In this document: one piece after another, positions 49,448-62,700 of the stretch
Numbering within the stretch: the stretch's first letter is position 1
Layout of the letters: each line of letters begins with the position of its first letter
Assembly: GCA_034687125.1 (NCBI GenBank)
Contig: JAQGBZ010000158.1
Coordinates: forward strand, 1 to 64,000
Reading direction: 5' to 3'
From: Neelides folsomi
Lineage: Eukaryota; Arthropoda; Collembola; Neelipleona; Neelidae
DNA length: 64,000 nucleotides
Notes under the pieces: model-generated
The model's database searches: none
What the model was told of the DNA's origin: nothing
What the model saw: the letters and a program-made list of their open reading frames with translations, nothing else
Position numbers and translations under genes: made by a program

Positions 49448-52400
49448 ATGGGATTTTTGCGAGTCTTCCAGATTTTTTTCTTTCTCTTCCTCTGCGATGT
49501 TTGGTCTTTTTTTGTTTCGTCCGAAGGTCGCGAAGGAGTTGAGCAAAATTATCTTCAAATTCATATGCCGAATGTGATACCTTCAAAGGTTATTTTAATT
49601 AATTATTATTATTTACTAATTATTTTCAGAAATTAAGAAATTAAAATCTTAATAATGAAATTAAAATTTAATTAATGCGGGTTTGATTTGTGACAGGACG
49701 ACGATTACATTTGTACTTATTTGAACGTTGAAGACAAATCGACTTCGTACATCAAAGGATTTGAACCAAAGTCCAATGCCGACAGAGCTCATCATATGAT
49801 TTTGTTCACTTGTGATGATCTTTTAGAAGTTAAACCATTTTGGTTAGTAAATAATTTAATATTATTATTTTATTTTATTACTAAATTACATTTTTAGAGC
49901 TTACCTTTTCAATCTATCATTTTAAACATTTTTTAATACTGCAGATATTTATTTTTTAAATATTGTTTCAATTAACTTAAAAATTGTTGATTTTACATGT
50001 AATATCAAAATGGTTTATTTAGGGAATGCCAACATCATTATCAGGCATGTAAAACACAGAGAATTTTATATGCTTGGGCCAAAAACGCTCCTCCAACCCT
50101 TTTACCAAAAGATGTTGGTTTTTGGATCGGCCCAGATGCCGGGATTAAAAATATTATTCTTCAAGTTCACTACGCTCATCCTTTACCTCCGGGAGAAACC
50201 GATACCAGCGGATTTAAAATCATAACTACTAGTGTTGAGTAAGATAAAATATAATTAATAAAATTATTTTAAAATTAAAGATTTATTACAATTTTAATTT
50301 AAATCTACATTTTATTTAATTTTTAAAACAAACCTTTTTAAATAGGCCAATTTACTTAGCGGGAATTATGATTTTAATGTCTTCTCATTTAACAATCCCC
50401 GCCCATGAAGAAAGTAAGGAAATCAACATTTTCTTTAATTTTAATTAACTTTATTTACTAATAAAGTAATAAGGTAATTACTTAATGTTAGTTTTATTAA
50501 TTCAGCAAATAATTTATAAGTTAATATTATAAAATTATTGAATTCAATTGAATTCAATTTTTTATAACAATTTATATTAACTTTTCAGAAGTCCACGCTG
50601 ATGCAAATTGTCCATTGGAAAAGCCTCGAGCAATTCATCCATTTGCTTATCGCGTTCACACCCATTCATTAGGAACCGTCGTTTCCGGCTATCACATGCC
50701 ATTCAAAAACCAAAATTCCCAATATCCAAACTTCACAATGATCGCTAAAGGAAATCCCCAATGGCCCCAAGCTTTTTACCCAATCGACCATCCAATCACC
50801 ATCGAACCATCCGATTTCGTTCTTGCCCGATGCACCTTCAATAACACTAAAAACAACGATGTCAAGATTGGAATGACAGCCGGGGATGAAATGTGCAATT
50901 TGTATTTAATGTTTTACACCGATTCGAGAGATCCCGAAGATCATTTTATTCCGTGTATGGATACAGGCTACACGGGAATGAATCTCAATTTGTATTTGCC
51001 GCCAGGGAATGATGTCCCGTTGCCAAGGAACGAATCTCTTGAGGAACATGCTAAAGGTAATTAATTTAATTAATAATTAAAATCAATAAATAATAAATTA
51101 AAATCAATCAATAATTAATCAAAACATTAATTACATTTATTTAGCTTTGGTGATATTGGAATTTTATTTAATGATTGAAATTTTAAATTTTAGGACATGA
51201 TATGAGTCACGGTCATGGAGAAATTGTGAACAAGAAAAAGAATCATGCTAAAAAACGTCCGGGAATTGCCATGGAGAATTATTCTGAGGATTCTTTGGCA
51301 TTTGGGGATCCTGAATATGAAACGAATCGCGTTGGTTACGATCGTAAAATCTCTTCAACTCCTTCGTATGAAGTTGTCCAAAATTGGCCTTCTGGTGGAG
51401 TTGAATTGGGCCAAGCGACAGGAGTTGCTTTGGATGTCCAGGGAAATGTTGTGGTTTTCCACCGGGGAACTCAAGTTTGGAATGGAGAGAGTTTTGATAA
51501 TCAGAATCGATTCAGACAAGCGAGCCAAGGACCAATCCAACAACACACCGTTCTTGTTTTCAATTCAATTACTGGGAAACTTCTTCATCAATGGGGAGAG
51601 AATATGTAAGTGACTAAATACGGCCTTTGTAACTAACTGTAAAAACTGACGACTTAAATTGTAGTCTTTTAAATTAAGAATTTAATATAGATTTTCCCCT
51701 CTTGCTAAATTATGCCATTTTGTCTAAATTTTGCGAATAATTTTTGAATTTTAGGTTTTACATGCCTCATGGAATAACAATAGGAGAAAATGGCGACACG
51801 TTCCTCACAGACGTTGCTATGCACCAAGTTTTTAAAGTAATGCTAAATTAAATATTTAAGAATTTGGGAGCTTTTAATTAAATGCTTAAAGTTTTGATTA
51901 ATATTAATTGACAATTGATAGTTTTATGTTATTATTAATCGATTAATTTTAACTTTTTAGTTTTCTCCTGGATCGTGGAATGCAAGTTTGGTTTTGGGCG
52001 AAAGATTCGTCCCAGGCAAAGACAATTTCCATTTTTGCAAACCAACTTCAGTTGCCATTTCAGCTAATGGGGATTTCTTTGTTGCTGATGGCTACTGCAA
52101 CTCAAGGATAATGAAATTTGATTCCAATGGGAAATTCCTCCTTCAATTTGGACGAGCAAATGGATTCATCAATTATTTGTTTTCGCCCCCATCGTATGCA
52201 TTTTCAATTCCTCATGCAATGGCAATTTCACACAAAGATCAACTTTTGTTTGTTGCTGATCGGGAAAATGGAAGGATTCAAGTTTTTAATTCAACAACGG
52301 CCAAATTCGCTTATTCAATTACGTCCCCGTACTTTGGAGGGAAAATTTATTCGGTTGCTTATTCACCTGCTAAAGGTACAAGAAAATAAATTATTGAATT

Positions 52401-53250
52401 TTCATCATTGAACTGAAAATTAAATTATTAAAAGGAATGATTTTTTAATTAATTTTAAATATGGTCATTTTAATTAATTTTGAAGGTGGAACTTTATATG
52501 CTGTAAATGGTAAATCGATGTTACCAAAAGTTCTCAGCGGTTTTGTCATTCCTTTGTCACTTCGAACTCCAACTTCAATGTTCGCTCCGAGTCCTTCAGG
52601 CTTTGGAATGCCCCACGACATCATTGCATCGGCCGATGGAGAACAAGTTTACGTTGTTGGGATTGAAATGCCTTTTAAAGTTTGGAAATTCAAATTAAAA
52701 ACTGAAAGTTCGATCGGTCGAACCGGGAAGGGCGATGAACACGTGATCGAACACACTTCAACTCCAATCATTTCTTCTCAGGATCCAAAAGATCCCAAAG
52801 ATCCATTGAAAAAAATCCCAAATTTTGAAGAAGGATTCTCAGCCTCTGTTGTCATCATGGCGTTTTTAACAATTCCCATCCTTTGTTGTGTGGGAATTGG
52901 AGCAATTTGCAAACTTCGAAATAGTTGTAAGTTTTTAAATAATTCATATTTTTAATATATTATTTCATTTAATGGAATTTTATTATAATAGATATTAAAT
53001 AAAGTTGTAAAGTTGTTTAAAATTAAGTTTTGTATTTATTTAATAATTGTGTTTAACATGGGGTAATATATTTTATTTTAATTGATGTTTAGATTGCTGT
53101 CGTAAAGGAAAAGAAACCACCAAGAGCTTCTCTGAGTTTTTTCCACCTTCTGCGGGATTCGAGAAGCTTCGCATGGATGAAAGTGGAAGTGAAAGTGATA
53201 CGGAAGTTGAGGAATTCACAGTGGAATCTTATAGGAAAACATCTGCTTAA
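49448..53250 (+). CDS. PAM: Bifunctional peptidylglycine alpha-amidating monooxygenase
   Basis: Ten exons are inferred: 49448-49588, 49697-49842, 50023-50238, 50346-50413, 50589-51056, 51194-51605, 51755-51836, 51961-52375, 52486-52926 and 53093-53250, giving about 848 residues. A signal peptide (MGFLRVFQIFFFLFLCDVW) is followed by the copper monooxygenase PHM. Its CuH ligands are in AHHMILF (His79, His80) and LQVHYAH (His145). Its CuM ligands are in RVHTHSLG (His214, His216) and DEMCNLY (Met292). The lyase PAL follows (TGVALDVQGNVVVFHRG, MPHGITIGENGDTFLTD, KPTSVAISANGDFFVADGYC). One transmembrane segment (about 775-800) and a cytosolic tail with acidic serines (DESGSESDTEVEE) complete it. 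The enzyme converts Gly-extended neuropeptides to C-terminal amides in secretory granules. All catalytic ligands are present. The single fused gene contrasts with Drosophila, where PHM and PAL are separate. Confidence 0.96.
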
Positions 53251-54971
53251 AACATTGCAATCAACGAATTTTAAACTTTGTAACCAAAAATTATTTTCTT
53301 ATATCAAAGCAAATACCCATAAAGAGGAAATTGAATTTTTATATTGATCTGTACTCATATTTTATAATTGCAATAATTGTTATACTTATATTCTAATTGT
53401 AAGTGTATACTTAAATTCTCAACTTTCTCAAAGTTGGTCTGATTTGATTAATTTAATTTTAATTTACTTTAATTGCTAAAGAACTTGAACTAAAGTTCAA
53501 TTTTAAATTTTAATGATAATGGTTTTGAAACAGTATTACTTTTAATTAATTGAAATTAACAATTTGAATTGGTTAAATTGTAATGTGGAATGATATTATT
53601 TTCTCAAGTGAAATATTGATGAGAAAACTTTCAATTCAATTTTTCTTCACATATCAAATACAAATATTTTATCAGATAAAATTAAAAATTGCAGGCTTCT
53701 ATTTGCAAAAGAGACAATTTATAGCTTTTATAATATGTATTGTCTAAATTCACACGTAATTAAATTTAGGTTTTAATGATTTTAACGGGTTTTAAATGTA
53801 ACATTAAATGTTAATTAGTGTTAAGGAATGTATAAAAAGTAAGTGTATTTTAAATGTCATTTGCGAAAAGAATGGAGTCAAGCCAATGGTCTCAACAAGT
53901 GCTCTTAATAAAATTAATTACTAACTATATTTAATATTAAATATTTTGCGTCGTTTTGTAACGTTTATGTGCTTAGTTCATATTTGTCAAATTGTCAATT
54001 TATTGTAAGGAATTGTTTTAATTCGAATCAATTGATTTAATTGTTTTGCAGGTATTCTTCAATGTAATTTCAAATCAAGTAAAATTATGTCAAAGGATAT
54101 TTAATTTTTATTATTTCAATTCGCGTACAATTCCTGTAATTAAATGGGAATGTGTGAATTGATCATATTTACAGAATTTACATGATTTAATGAATGATTT
54201 GACTACAAGAAATATCCATATGATTTTTTTACAGGAAGTTGTGCTGAATAATTGAATAATAATTTATTTATTGACACGATTAAATCGGAGATTAAAACAA
54301 TTGGTGTCCCCAATAAATGAACAATTACCAAGTCCCAATGTTAAAACTTAACGATGGATGTATTAAGAGATAGCCCAACGGTTTAACATGGGAAGTATAG
54401 GAATGACGCATTCCAATGTGAATTCCAATCAGGTTTGGAAAACCTCCACCCCTGACGCCACCATCGGATTTTCTGTTTACGCTGCAGTTTGTTAAACTCT
54501 TTCAACTCTGACTCCAATCCAACCCAGACGTACATGAAATTCCTCCGAGAGACGTAATTAACCTTTAAACTAAATTTAAATAACATTTAAACTTGTCCAT
54601 TAAAACTGTTCTCCGTTTTAATTCACCATTAAGGGTATAATAACTCCATTTGGAATTCAAATTCCACCCCGGAAATGAAAGCCGGAAATTTCGGACTTTT
54701 AATTTTAATTTGAGTGGTGATGAAGAGTTTAAAAGTTTTTTAATATTCTTTTAATCACTGGAGTTCAATCTTGGTTTAATTCCCATCTTTTAATTAAATT
54801 GTTATTAAGTAAGGGAGGGTAATTAAGTTTCGATTTAATTAATGCGGAGAAGAATTGCGTTTCGTTTAACTTTGGGTTTGATTTTATAATTATAATTTAA
54901 ATTTCAGGTTGAGGGCGGAGGTTGACGAGGTTTTCATTACTTGAACAAAAAAGCGTCAAGGAGCCAACGTC
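53251..54971. other. Spacer, PAM to LMBR1-like gene
   Basis: AT-rich, with the PAM 3' UTR at the left (AATAAA near 53907). It contains one GC-richer frame on the minus strand (54383-54562, listed separately). A possible acceptor (aatttcag, ending near 54908) suggests that the LMBR1-like mRNA has a spliced 5' UTR. Confidence 0.5.
54383..54562 (-). CDS. Possible Trp-rich terminal exon, unrecognised
   Basis: The minus-strand frame is open from a possible acceptor (tttaaag before 54562) to a TAA at 54383-54385, about 59 codons. The product is rich in Trp, Arg and Lys: NYVSRRNFMYVWVGLESE, LQRKQKIRWWRQGWRFSKPD and a C-terminal FLYFPC. Composition differs from random AT-rich frames nearby, but I cannot name a family or find a convincing first exon. 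A weaker 34-codon plus-strand frame overlaps it. Confidence 0.2.
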   Translation of the reverse strand, partial: VNYVSRRNFMYVWVGLESELKEFNKLQRKQKIRWWRQGWRFSKPDWNSHWNASFLYFPC

Positions 54972-57843
54972 ATGGCTGCAGATGTGGAAGTGAGCGATGG
55001 CGACAACGAGACGAGCGGGGCTGAAGACGATGACGAGATTGGGGATTTGAGACAACAATTTCATAACACTGTTCGAGAACATATCGTAAGTGGAATAATA
55101 ATTATTTTATAATAATAATATTGTAATGAATAAGTAATAAGTTTTATTAATATAAAACAATTGAATAATAAGGTCATTTAATTTTATTTTGTGAATTAAC
55201 AGATTTTCCTCCTGTTTTTCCTCACATTAATCACGATCAGTTGGACGGTCGTGACGGCATTTCTGAAGAAGAAGGACAAGGATGGGAATTTGATTCCTCC
55301 GCCCAACGACGAGGACGAGTCGGCCGTCTACAGAATTTGGTAAATATTGTTATTATTTAATTAACATGCGGACATCTTGTTGCCCTTCATTTTAAGATAT
55401 TTATAAATATTTGTGATAGTTTTATCAATGTCAAGGTCACCCTTTCATATTTAATCTTTAAAGATAAGACGCCCCTTTCTTTATAAACTTCTCTTTTGGA
55501 TCAATTCATGAATCACTTTTAATCTTCCCCACTTAAATCCACTAATTATAATAATTAGTTGTATTGTAATTGTAATTGAAATGAATTAGAATGAACTAAC
55601 AATGAATTAACAATCATCTATTATTTAAAGGTGTTTAATTTGATGAATAATTAAATAATATTGATTTTAATTATTTCAGTTTTTTGATGTGCGTTTTGTC
55701 GTTGAGTATTTCCATCGGGGCAACTTTGCTTCTTCCGATTTCCATCGTGTCCAATGAGGTTTTGCTTCTTTATCCGCAAGCGTATTATGTGAAATGGTTG
55801 AATTCCATGTTGATCCAAGGACTGTGGAATTTAATCTTCATCTTTGCCAATTTTGCCCTTTTCCTCTTTCTACCATTGGCGTATTTCCTCATTGAGGCTG
55901 AAGGATTCTCCGGACATAAAAAGGTAAAATAATCAAACCACTAATTCGTAATTGTAATTTATATTATATGTTATGTTATGTTTAATTACAAGTTTAATTA
56001 TTAATTGTAATTTGTTTTGTAGGGAGTTTGGGGTAAAATCTACGAGGCATTTGTTGTTTTGATGCTAGTCGGAGTTACCATTTGGGGAATTGCTTATGTT
56101 TTGGGAGCTGTTTTGAGTCCTGAGAGAACTTTCACATTCGGCATTTTGAATCAACTGCCATTTGTTTATTCATGCATTTCTTTCCTCGGCGTTTTGCTCC
56201 TTCTTGGTAAACAAAATAAGAATAAACACAATCTAATAATTAATTTTAAATTGCGTTTAATTTAATAATAACATGCCTTTAATTTATCTTATTTGCTATT
56301 GTTTATTGATTGATAATTTGTTTATTAATTGATATAATTTATTTAAATTTTAGCTGGAACTCCATTTGGTTTTGGTCATTTGTTCACCGTCGTGAGTCAG
56401 CTGATGGTTGGCCCCGAGTTTTTGACCAATTTGGAAGAAGCGTATGAATTGACCCATTTGAAGGTTGAGGCCTTGAAGAACAAATACGAGGAGCGGACGA
56501 AGAATAAAACCGCTTTTGCACATTTGCCAAACTTCTCATCTCCTCCGTTGGTTAAACCAAATGGAGTGAATGGGAAAAATGGAGGGACTGAGATGAACGG
56601 AGGAACAAATGGAGGAAGTTTGTCCCATCGACTCGCTCACATGATCGAACTCATCCCTAACTTTGCTGATCAGACTGACAAAGACATGAAGAAAGAACTC
56701 GATGACTTGCAAATGGAGTTATCCAAATTATGTAATTGACAATTATTATTTACTAAATATGATTATCATTAGGAATTATTAGTTATTTAATTAAATACAG
56801 TTAAAATTTCTAAATTGTTAATGTTGAGTTATTTAATTGTTGTTAATTCTGGTTATTTGATTACAATAAATGATTTTTAATTTTTAGATGATCTCAAAAG
56901 AACTCCACGATGGAAAAGGAATATTTTGTATCCATTGGCTTTTATTTTCCTTATGCTTCTCACCGCCCTCACCGTCTTCATGGTGATCCTCAACGCACTG
57001 CAACTCATTTTTGGAATTAAAGCTCTACCAACAAATGCACAGGTAAATTGTACATTTATTGGTTCAATTATATTCAAAGTTAGGGATGATTGATTTTTTA
57101 ATGTCAACCGTTTTGATGAAAATGTTTTTTAATGTCATTTTCAGAGTTTTTCCCTTGGCCTTTCCTCGATGTCAGTTTTGGGTAGTTGGGGTGCGGGATT
57201 GGAAATTGTTCTTATTCTTTATTTAATGGCCACTTCGTTGATTGGACTTTACAATTTACCCAAATTGAGAAATCTTCGACCGAGACTTGCAGACACTTCA
57301 ACTTCCCTTGTCATTTACAATTGCGGATTTGTCCTCATTTTGTCATCTGCTCTCCCTGTTTTGGCAAGAATTCTTGGTATGAAAAATCATATTCATTTCA
57401 TTTAATTTTAACTGTTATTTCATTTGTTATAATTACAATATTAATTACAATTGGAATTTATTGGAATTTGTGTTTTAATGATTTAAATTAGGAATCACGA
57501 ATTTTGACTTGATGGGAAATTATGGGAAGATCGAATGGCTTGGGAATTTCTATGTAGTTCTTTTTTACAATTTGTTTTTCTCTGTGGCGGCCACATGCTC
57601 CCTTATGAACAAATTCACTCTCACGATCAGACAGGAACTCGTTAAAAGGTAAATTTACTAGCTACGATTCAGATTTATTAACAATTTAATTGAAATTTCG
57701 AATTAACCTGTTTGGATCAATAATTAAATAATTAATAGTAATAATTATAAATGTTTTGCTTGTTTAGACTTCAAAATATGTTCAGCCTGAAGAACTTCAA
57801 AGAGTCGTCCTCGGAGTCAAAGATTACTTTGAAAGAAGACTGA
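54972..57843 (+). CDS. LMBR1/LMBR1L (Lilipod-type) multipass membrane protein
   Basis: Nine exons are inferred: 54972-55085, 55203-55339, 55680-55923, 56023-56206, 56354-56731, 56888-57042, 57145-57376, 57492-57648 and 57768-57843, giving about 558 residues. About nine transmembrane helices are visible. Family landmarks are FHNTVREHIIFLLFFLTL, SISIGATLLLPISIVSNE, YYVKWLNSMLIQGLWNLIF, LPLAYFLIEAEGF and AGTPFGFGHLFTVVSQL. A cytosolic loop follows TM5 (coiled-coil and Gly/Asn-rich insert, NGGTEMNGGTNGG, about residues 300-345). RTPRWKRNILYPLAF and NFDLMGNYGKIEWLG lie in the C-terminal half. LMBR1L is a lipocalin receptor and Wnt regulator in vertebrates; Lilipod promotes BMP signalling in Drosophila. 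The Gly/Asn insert looks lineage-specific. Confidence 0.94.
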
Positions 57844-59784
57844 AATTGTTTCGTTTTTCTCATTGGACAAAATGAACCTTTTTACATTTTTGTAATTCAA
57901 GTAGAATTTCAAAAAGTCTTTTAATCATTTTAAGACTTTCCCATTTGCTAAATTCCCTTAATTAAACTTTAGTCAAAAGTGTTTAAATTAGCCAGTAGAT
58001 GTTTAAGCTAAATTGAAAAGTTGTGAGTTTCATTATCAGCACGTTTAAAAGACAATTAATTGTTGAATAGCATTTTTAAGCCTTATTGGAATATTTTTTT
58101 AATTATTTCTGGGATGAGTCCAAGTTGTCTAAGTCAATATAATTCAAAATAATTAAAATGGCAATATTTAGATACACTGCAATAATGAAATGAATAATCA
58201 AACCAATTTTTTATAACCATCAATCAACTTTAATTTATTTACGAAAAACCTCCCCATAAAGTAATTCAATATATTTTTTCTATTGCTAAAAATGTTTACT
58301 CAATTTACTCTTAACATTTTGAATGCAAGTTGATATTATTTAATTTATAATTGGGTAAATAATGTAATTCTTATTTTAATATTTATTCATTAGAAAAGTT
58401 CAAGAAGTTTTTAATTATGTTAAGCACAATTAGAATCAGGAGGTTTTATGTTCATTTGGTAGATTTAATTAAAATCTAATTAATTTAATTACCAATAAGT
58501 AAATTTAAGTTATTTAATTTACAAATCATTATTTTTGCGTCGTCTCGAAACTTTCGTCATGAATTTATTGTTTATAACGCCGAAAGTTTTATTTTTTTAA
58601 AGCGGTTTTTAAAATGTAGAATTGAGAATTCGTTAATTACAATGTTATTTAAGAAATGTATTTTATTAAGTATACTATTTAATTTATGAATGAATAATTA
58701 ACATGATGTTTAATTATCTATTGCTTAAGTATGGTTTTAATTGTAATTTATTGATTTTAAAAACCGGTTGGCGCATGGAAATGACTTTCTAATAATTTAT
58801 TTTGAATGATTACTCATTGTCCGTTTACTCTTTAATTGTACTTGAATAATTAACTTTATATTTTAATATAATTCCATTATTAAGGTTGTTAGATAATGTG
58901 AAGATTGTGTTTCGACTCGGATCAACTCTTTGTATCCGAATGTTAAGTTATGTACACGAAAATGAAATACAGAAATTATTTAGCTTTAATTTGCATTTAA
59001 TTCATCATTTTAATTCACCATTTATTTAGTTACACTCATACAATCAAAACAATAAGAAAATAAAATATAAACAATTATCCCATTGCATTGAATAAATAAA
59101 TAAATGACTTCACTAATTACAATTAAGCATGATTAATTAAGTAAAGCTGGTCATTTTCCTTAATTCCGTCCAAATGCATTAAAATCCCTGTTGAAATTGG
59201 AGGGAAGCTCTCGTCTTAGTACATTATCCGGATAGAGAAGGAATATTTCTCAAAAACTCCTCTCTGACGTCTCTGAGCGAAATTTGGTTCCCTATCCGAA
59301 TAACGCCCTAAACTTCCCTTCTCAGAGCTTCCCCCAAATCCAACGGAATTAAAGAAAATGACCGTTTTAAGTTATGTATTTAATCCGCATTTAAACCTCA
59401 TACTTTTTAATGTTTAATATGATTAATGATGCTAATTATTTATTTAATGTTTTTAATTTAATGAGTTTCATACTACTATTAAATAAATTGAACATTTATT
59501 GCTTAATATTTATAAGAATTTCTATGAAATATACAAGCCATTTAACTTTTAAATGCAATTTGTGAATAAATAAATAAAAGACATTGATTTTTATTATTTA
59601 TTCATTTTCTTTATCCTCATTTTCTTTATTTTCTCAATTCTGGATTACAGGTTATCTACAAAATCACTTTTTCTGTATCACACTAATTATAACTTTGAAA
59701 AGGTATAAAGTAAACAATAAATTAATTAATAAAGTTGAGTTATTTAATCTGAGGTACAAATGAGTGTAAAGCTCAAAAGCCAAT
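57844..59784. other. Spacer between convergent genes, with one inverted-repeat element
   Basis: AT-rich 3' flanks of the LMBR1-like gene and of the minus-strand gene at 59785-64000. No gene is called. An inverted-repeat element lies at 59149-59363. Confidence 0.5.
59149..59363. mobile_element. 215-bp inverted-repeat (fold-back/MITE) element
   Basis: The ends match as inverted repeats: left ggtcattttccttaattccg and right, reversed, ggtcattttctttaattccg. Internal blocks also pair (gaagctct near 59201 with agagcttc near 59325; ttatccggatag near 59224 with ctatccgaataa near 59295), so nearly the whole element can fold. It is GC-richer than its surroundings and carries no frame. A target duplication is not obvious. 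Confidence 0.7.
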
Positions 59785-62700
59785 TTACTTCTTCCTCAAC
59801 ATTCTCTTCACCTTCTCTTTCTCGTCAATCTTGGGAATGTGTTGAGCTTGGGCAGCCGCAGCCGCCAATTGGCGTGGAGTTGGCTGCGTCTCCCCCGTTG
59901 GTTTGTATCTCCCTCGGAGAGGTCGCGGGACGGGTGGCGGAGATTTCGGCTTGCCCTTCGTAGGAACGCTTTTCTTCCCCTTCTTCTTCTTCTTGTATTT
60001 ACGTTTCTTCTCTTGTCCAGGTGGAGGAATAGCACATTTAAAAATCTCGGTCCTCCTCGCGACGTCCTTCGCCTTCTCCTCCAACTTCTTCACCATTCCA
60101 GAAACGAAACCACCTAAGAATAAGTAAAGTTAAATAAGTAAGTTAATTATATAAATTTACCAACAACCTTCATTAAATATTAATTTATTAAGTCTATTAA
60201 GATTAAGAATTAAAATATTGTAAATTACTGAGTTGGTCCACACGGCTTTTAGCCTCAGTCTTATTTTCTAAGCTTCGAACGAGCATCAAAGTTTTCTCCA
60301 CTTTGGTCATTTGGGTCGAATCGCACAAAGCTTGTCCTGAAAAAGGAAAAATAATATTAAATTACCGAAAATTAATATTTGACATTAGCATTTAACATAT
60401 AAGATGTCAAGTGGGAATGGGTCATATAAGAATAAAGAGTAATTTAGTCATTAGTTCAAAATCCTTTTTTACCAATTGCTTCAACAAAGGTTGTGAATGC
60501 CAAATTGGTAATTTCTTCTTTATGCCAAGCAGCGAACACGTTTTGGAATGTTGGAAGGAAACATTCAAATAAAACTTCTCCGCCTTGGATCAACGTCAAT
60601 GACAAAAGCTCCCTCAGTTCTTTACCCTTCTCAACTGCACTTTCAGGCAGAGCTAAAGAAAATTAAAACAATAATTAGTAAACTTTACTATATTTTGAAT
60701 AAAATAAATGATTAAATAATAATAATGAATTAAATTGGACCTTTAATCTTCTCCAAGAGATCATCGCGATATTGAGCAAACGTTTCATCATAGAAAGGAA
60801 GTGACAGGGCCTTGTTGATCAAAGTCCTGAGTTCTCCAATTGTTCCACTCTTTGAATTCGTCGGTGGATTGGTTAAGAAATAGATCAAACAGCGTTCTCG
60901 CAGCTGCTTCGGACCATCAACTAAACAAATAAATCATAAATTAATTATCTTTTAACTATTGTAATGTAATTAGCCCTTTGATATGGTTTGACCCCACAAT
61001 GGGGCCGCAAATAATCTTTCCAAATTCTGGGCTGGCCCCGAAGTGAGGCCACTATTAAATATACAAAATTCCATAGTTCTGCTTGGAAATTTAAGTTTTA
61101 CTCCCATAAAATTTATTTATATTTTTTCATTTAAAGCATATTCAAAGGGTTAATAAATATAAAATGATAAATCTATCTTGTATTTTACTAATTATAGTTA
61201 AATTTAATATTTAATCCACTTTAGTTATATTCAAATAATTTTAAAATAAAGCTTACTTAAATAATGTAAGACAGTGAGAGGTTCTGGATATGCACAGATG
61301 AATCCGAAGATGAGAGAAGTTCCATTGACAGGTTGAAAGTAAAGACATTTGATCATTAAATCCACAGCAAATTTGGGATCTTGATTCAGACGACAAAGAG
61401 CTCCATAAAATCGACCCATTAACTTGTTAGCTTTTTCCTGCAACTAAAATAAAAAAAAACAATAATTAGCAACCAAGATTGGTTAAAATTAGTTAATATA
61501 ATTAACTTTAAATTAAATAAAATAATTATATCCATATAATAAATCTTAATTTTATTTAACTTACAAGCATGTGGGGCTGGTAAATGACTATTTTTTTAAC
61601 AAAGAAATTGATTGTCTCCAAGAGGGAAACTTTATTGTCATGATAAATTTCTCCAAACCGACGAATAATATTGACCAATTTCTGGCCAACTAATGAGATC
61701 CCTTTGAATTCTTCTTCTTTCGATGTTTCAACTTTAGCTCCTTTACAATCAATGATCAACTTCTCGAAAACAATCCTAAAAAACAAAGTAAATATTATTT
61801 ACCTTAATTATAATTAATTATCAGATCATACCAAATTATGTCTTATTGGTCTTATGCAAGATTCAAATTTACATTGGTTACATAGGTAAAATAATCATTA
61901 ATTTTTTGAACTATTCGAATAAAATCAAAAATTATCATTTTCGATTTAATGTTTTTGACTGATTCCCTAGTTATTTCTGTTTAGTTAAATAAACTTTTGA
62001 ATTTTTTTTTGCTTCTCCATAAACACAATAAGACACATAATTTGGTATGATCTGATAGCAATAATATCAGTCATTATTCTCATTATATAATTATATTATT
62101 CATATTATAAAATAACTCACAATAATGTCATATACTGTAAGTATTAAAAAAATGAAAATAATAATTAATTTACTTTGCCAAAATTGATGGATTCATTGGT
62201 GGAATATTTTCAATATCCTTCAATTCGTTTTCACCCATCTTCAAAAGTTGTTTAAAGACTCTTCTGCATTGATCCATTTCGGCTCCATCTCGATTGATCG
62301 GAAGAAGAGAAGAAGTTGAAGAAGATGATTTTAGATTTCCACTTGATTTGCTTTCTTCATCCTCAGAAGAAGTCGAAGAACCAGACGAGGAAGAAGATGA
62401 CAAATTGACCTTTGGCTTCAATCCATGACGAAGGATTTGTTCAACTGGGATTGAAACCATTTCAGGTTTGCAACTTCCAATCATTTCACTTACACTTCTC
62501 TTCACACCAATCTTCTTTGGAGAATCCGCTTCAGATTTCGCCTTTTGGTTCAACATTGATGGTTGTTGGACCTTGCCAATTTTTTCTCTCGCAGGTTTTA
62601 TCTTCTCAGCATTTAGTTTATCATCTTCTTTGATAGCTGGTTTGTATGCAAGCAAGTTAATAAGTTGGAGTTCTTCTTTTGAAAGTTCCTGAGTTGAAAT

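Noticed and set aside
60960-61060. Possible tRNA-like or SINE-like B box (ggtttgaccccacaatgggg) in an intron
   Set aside because: No A box or cloverleaf can be drawn. The visible structure is only a short ccccacaatgggg dyad.
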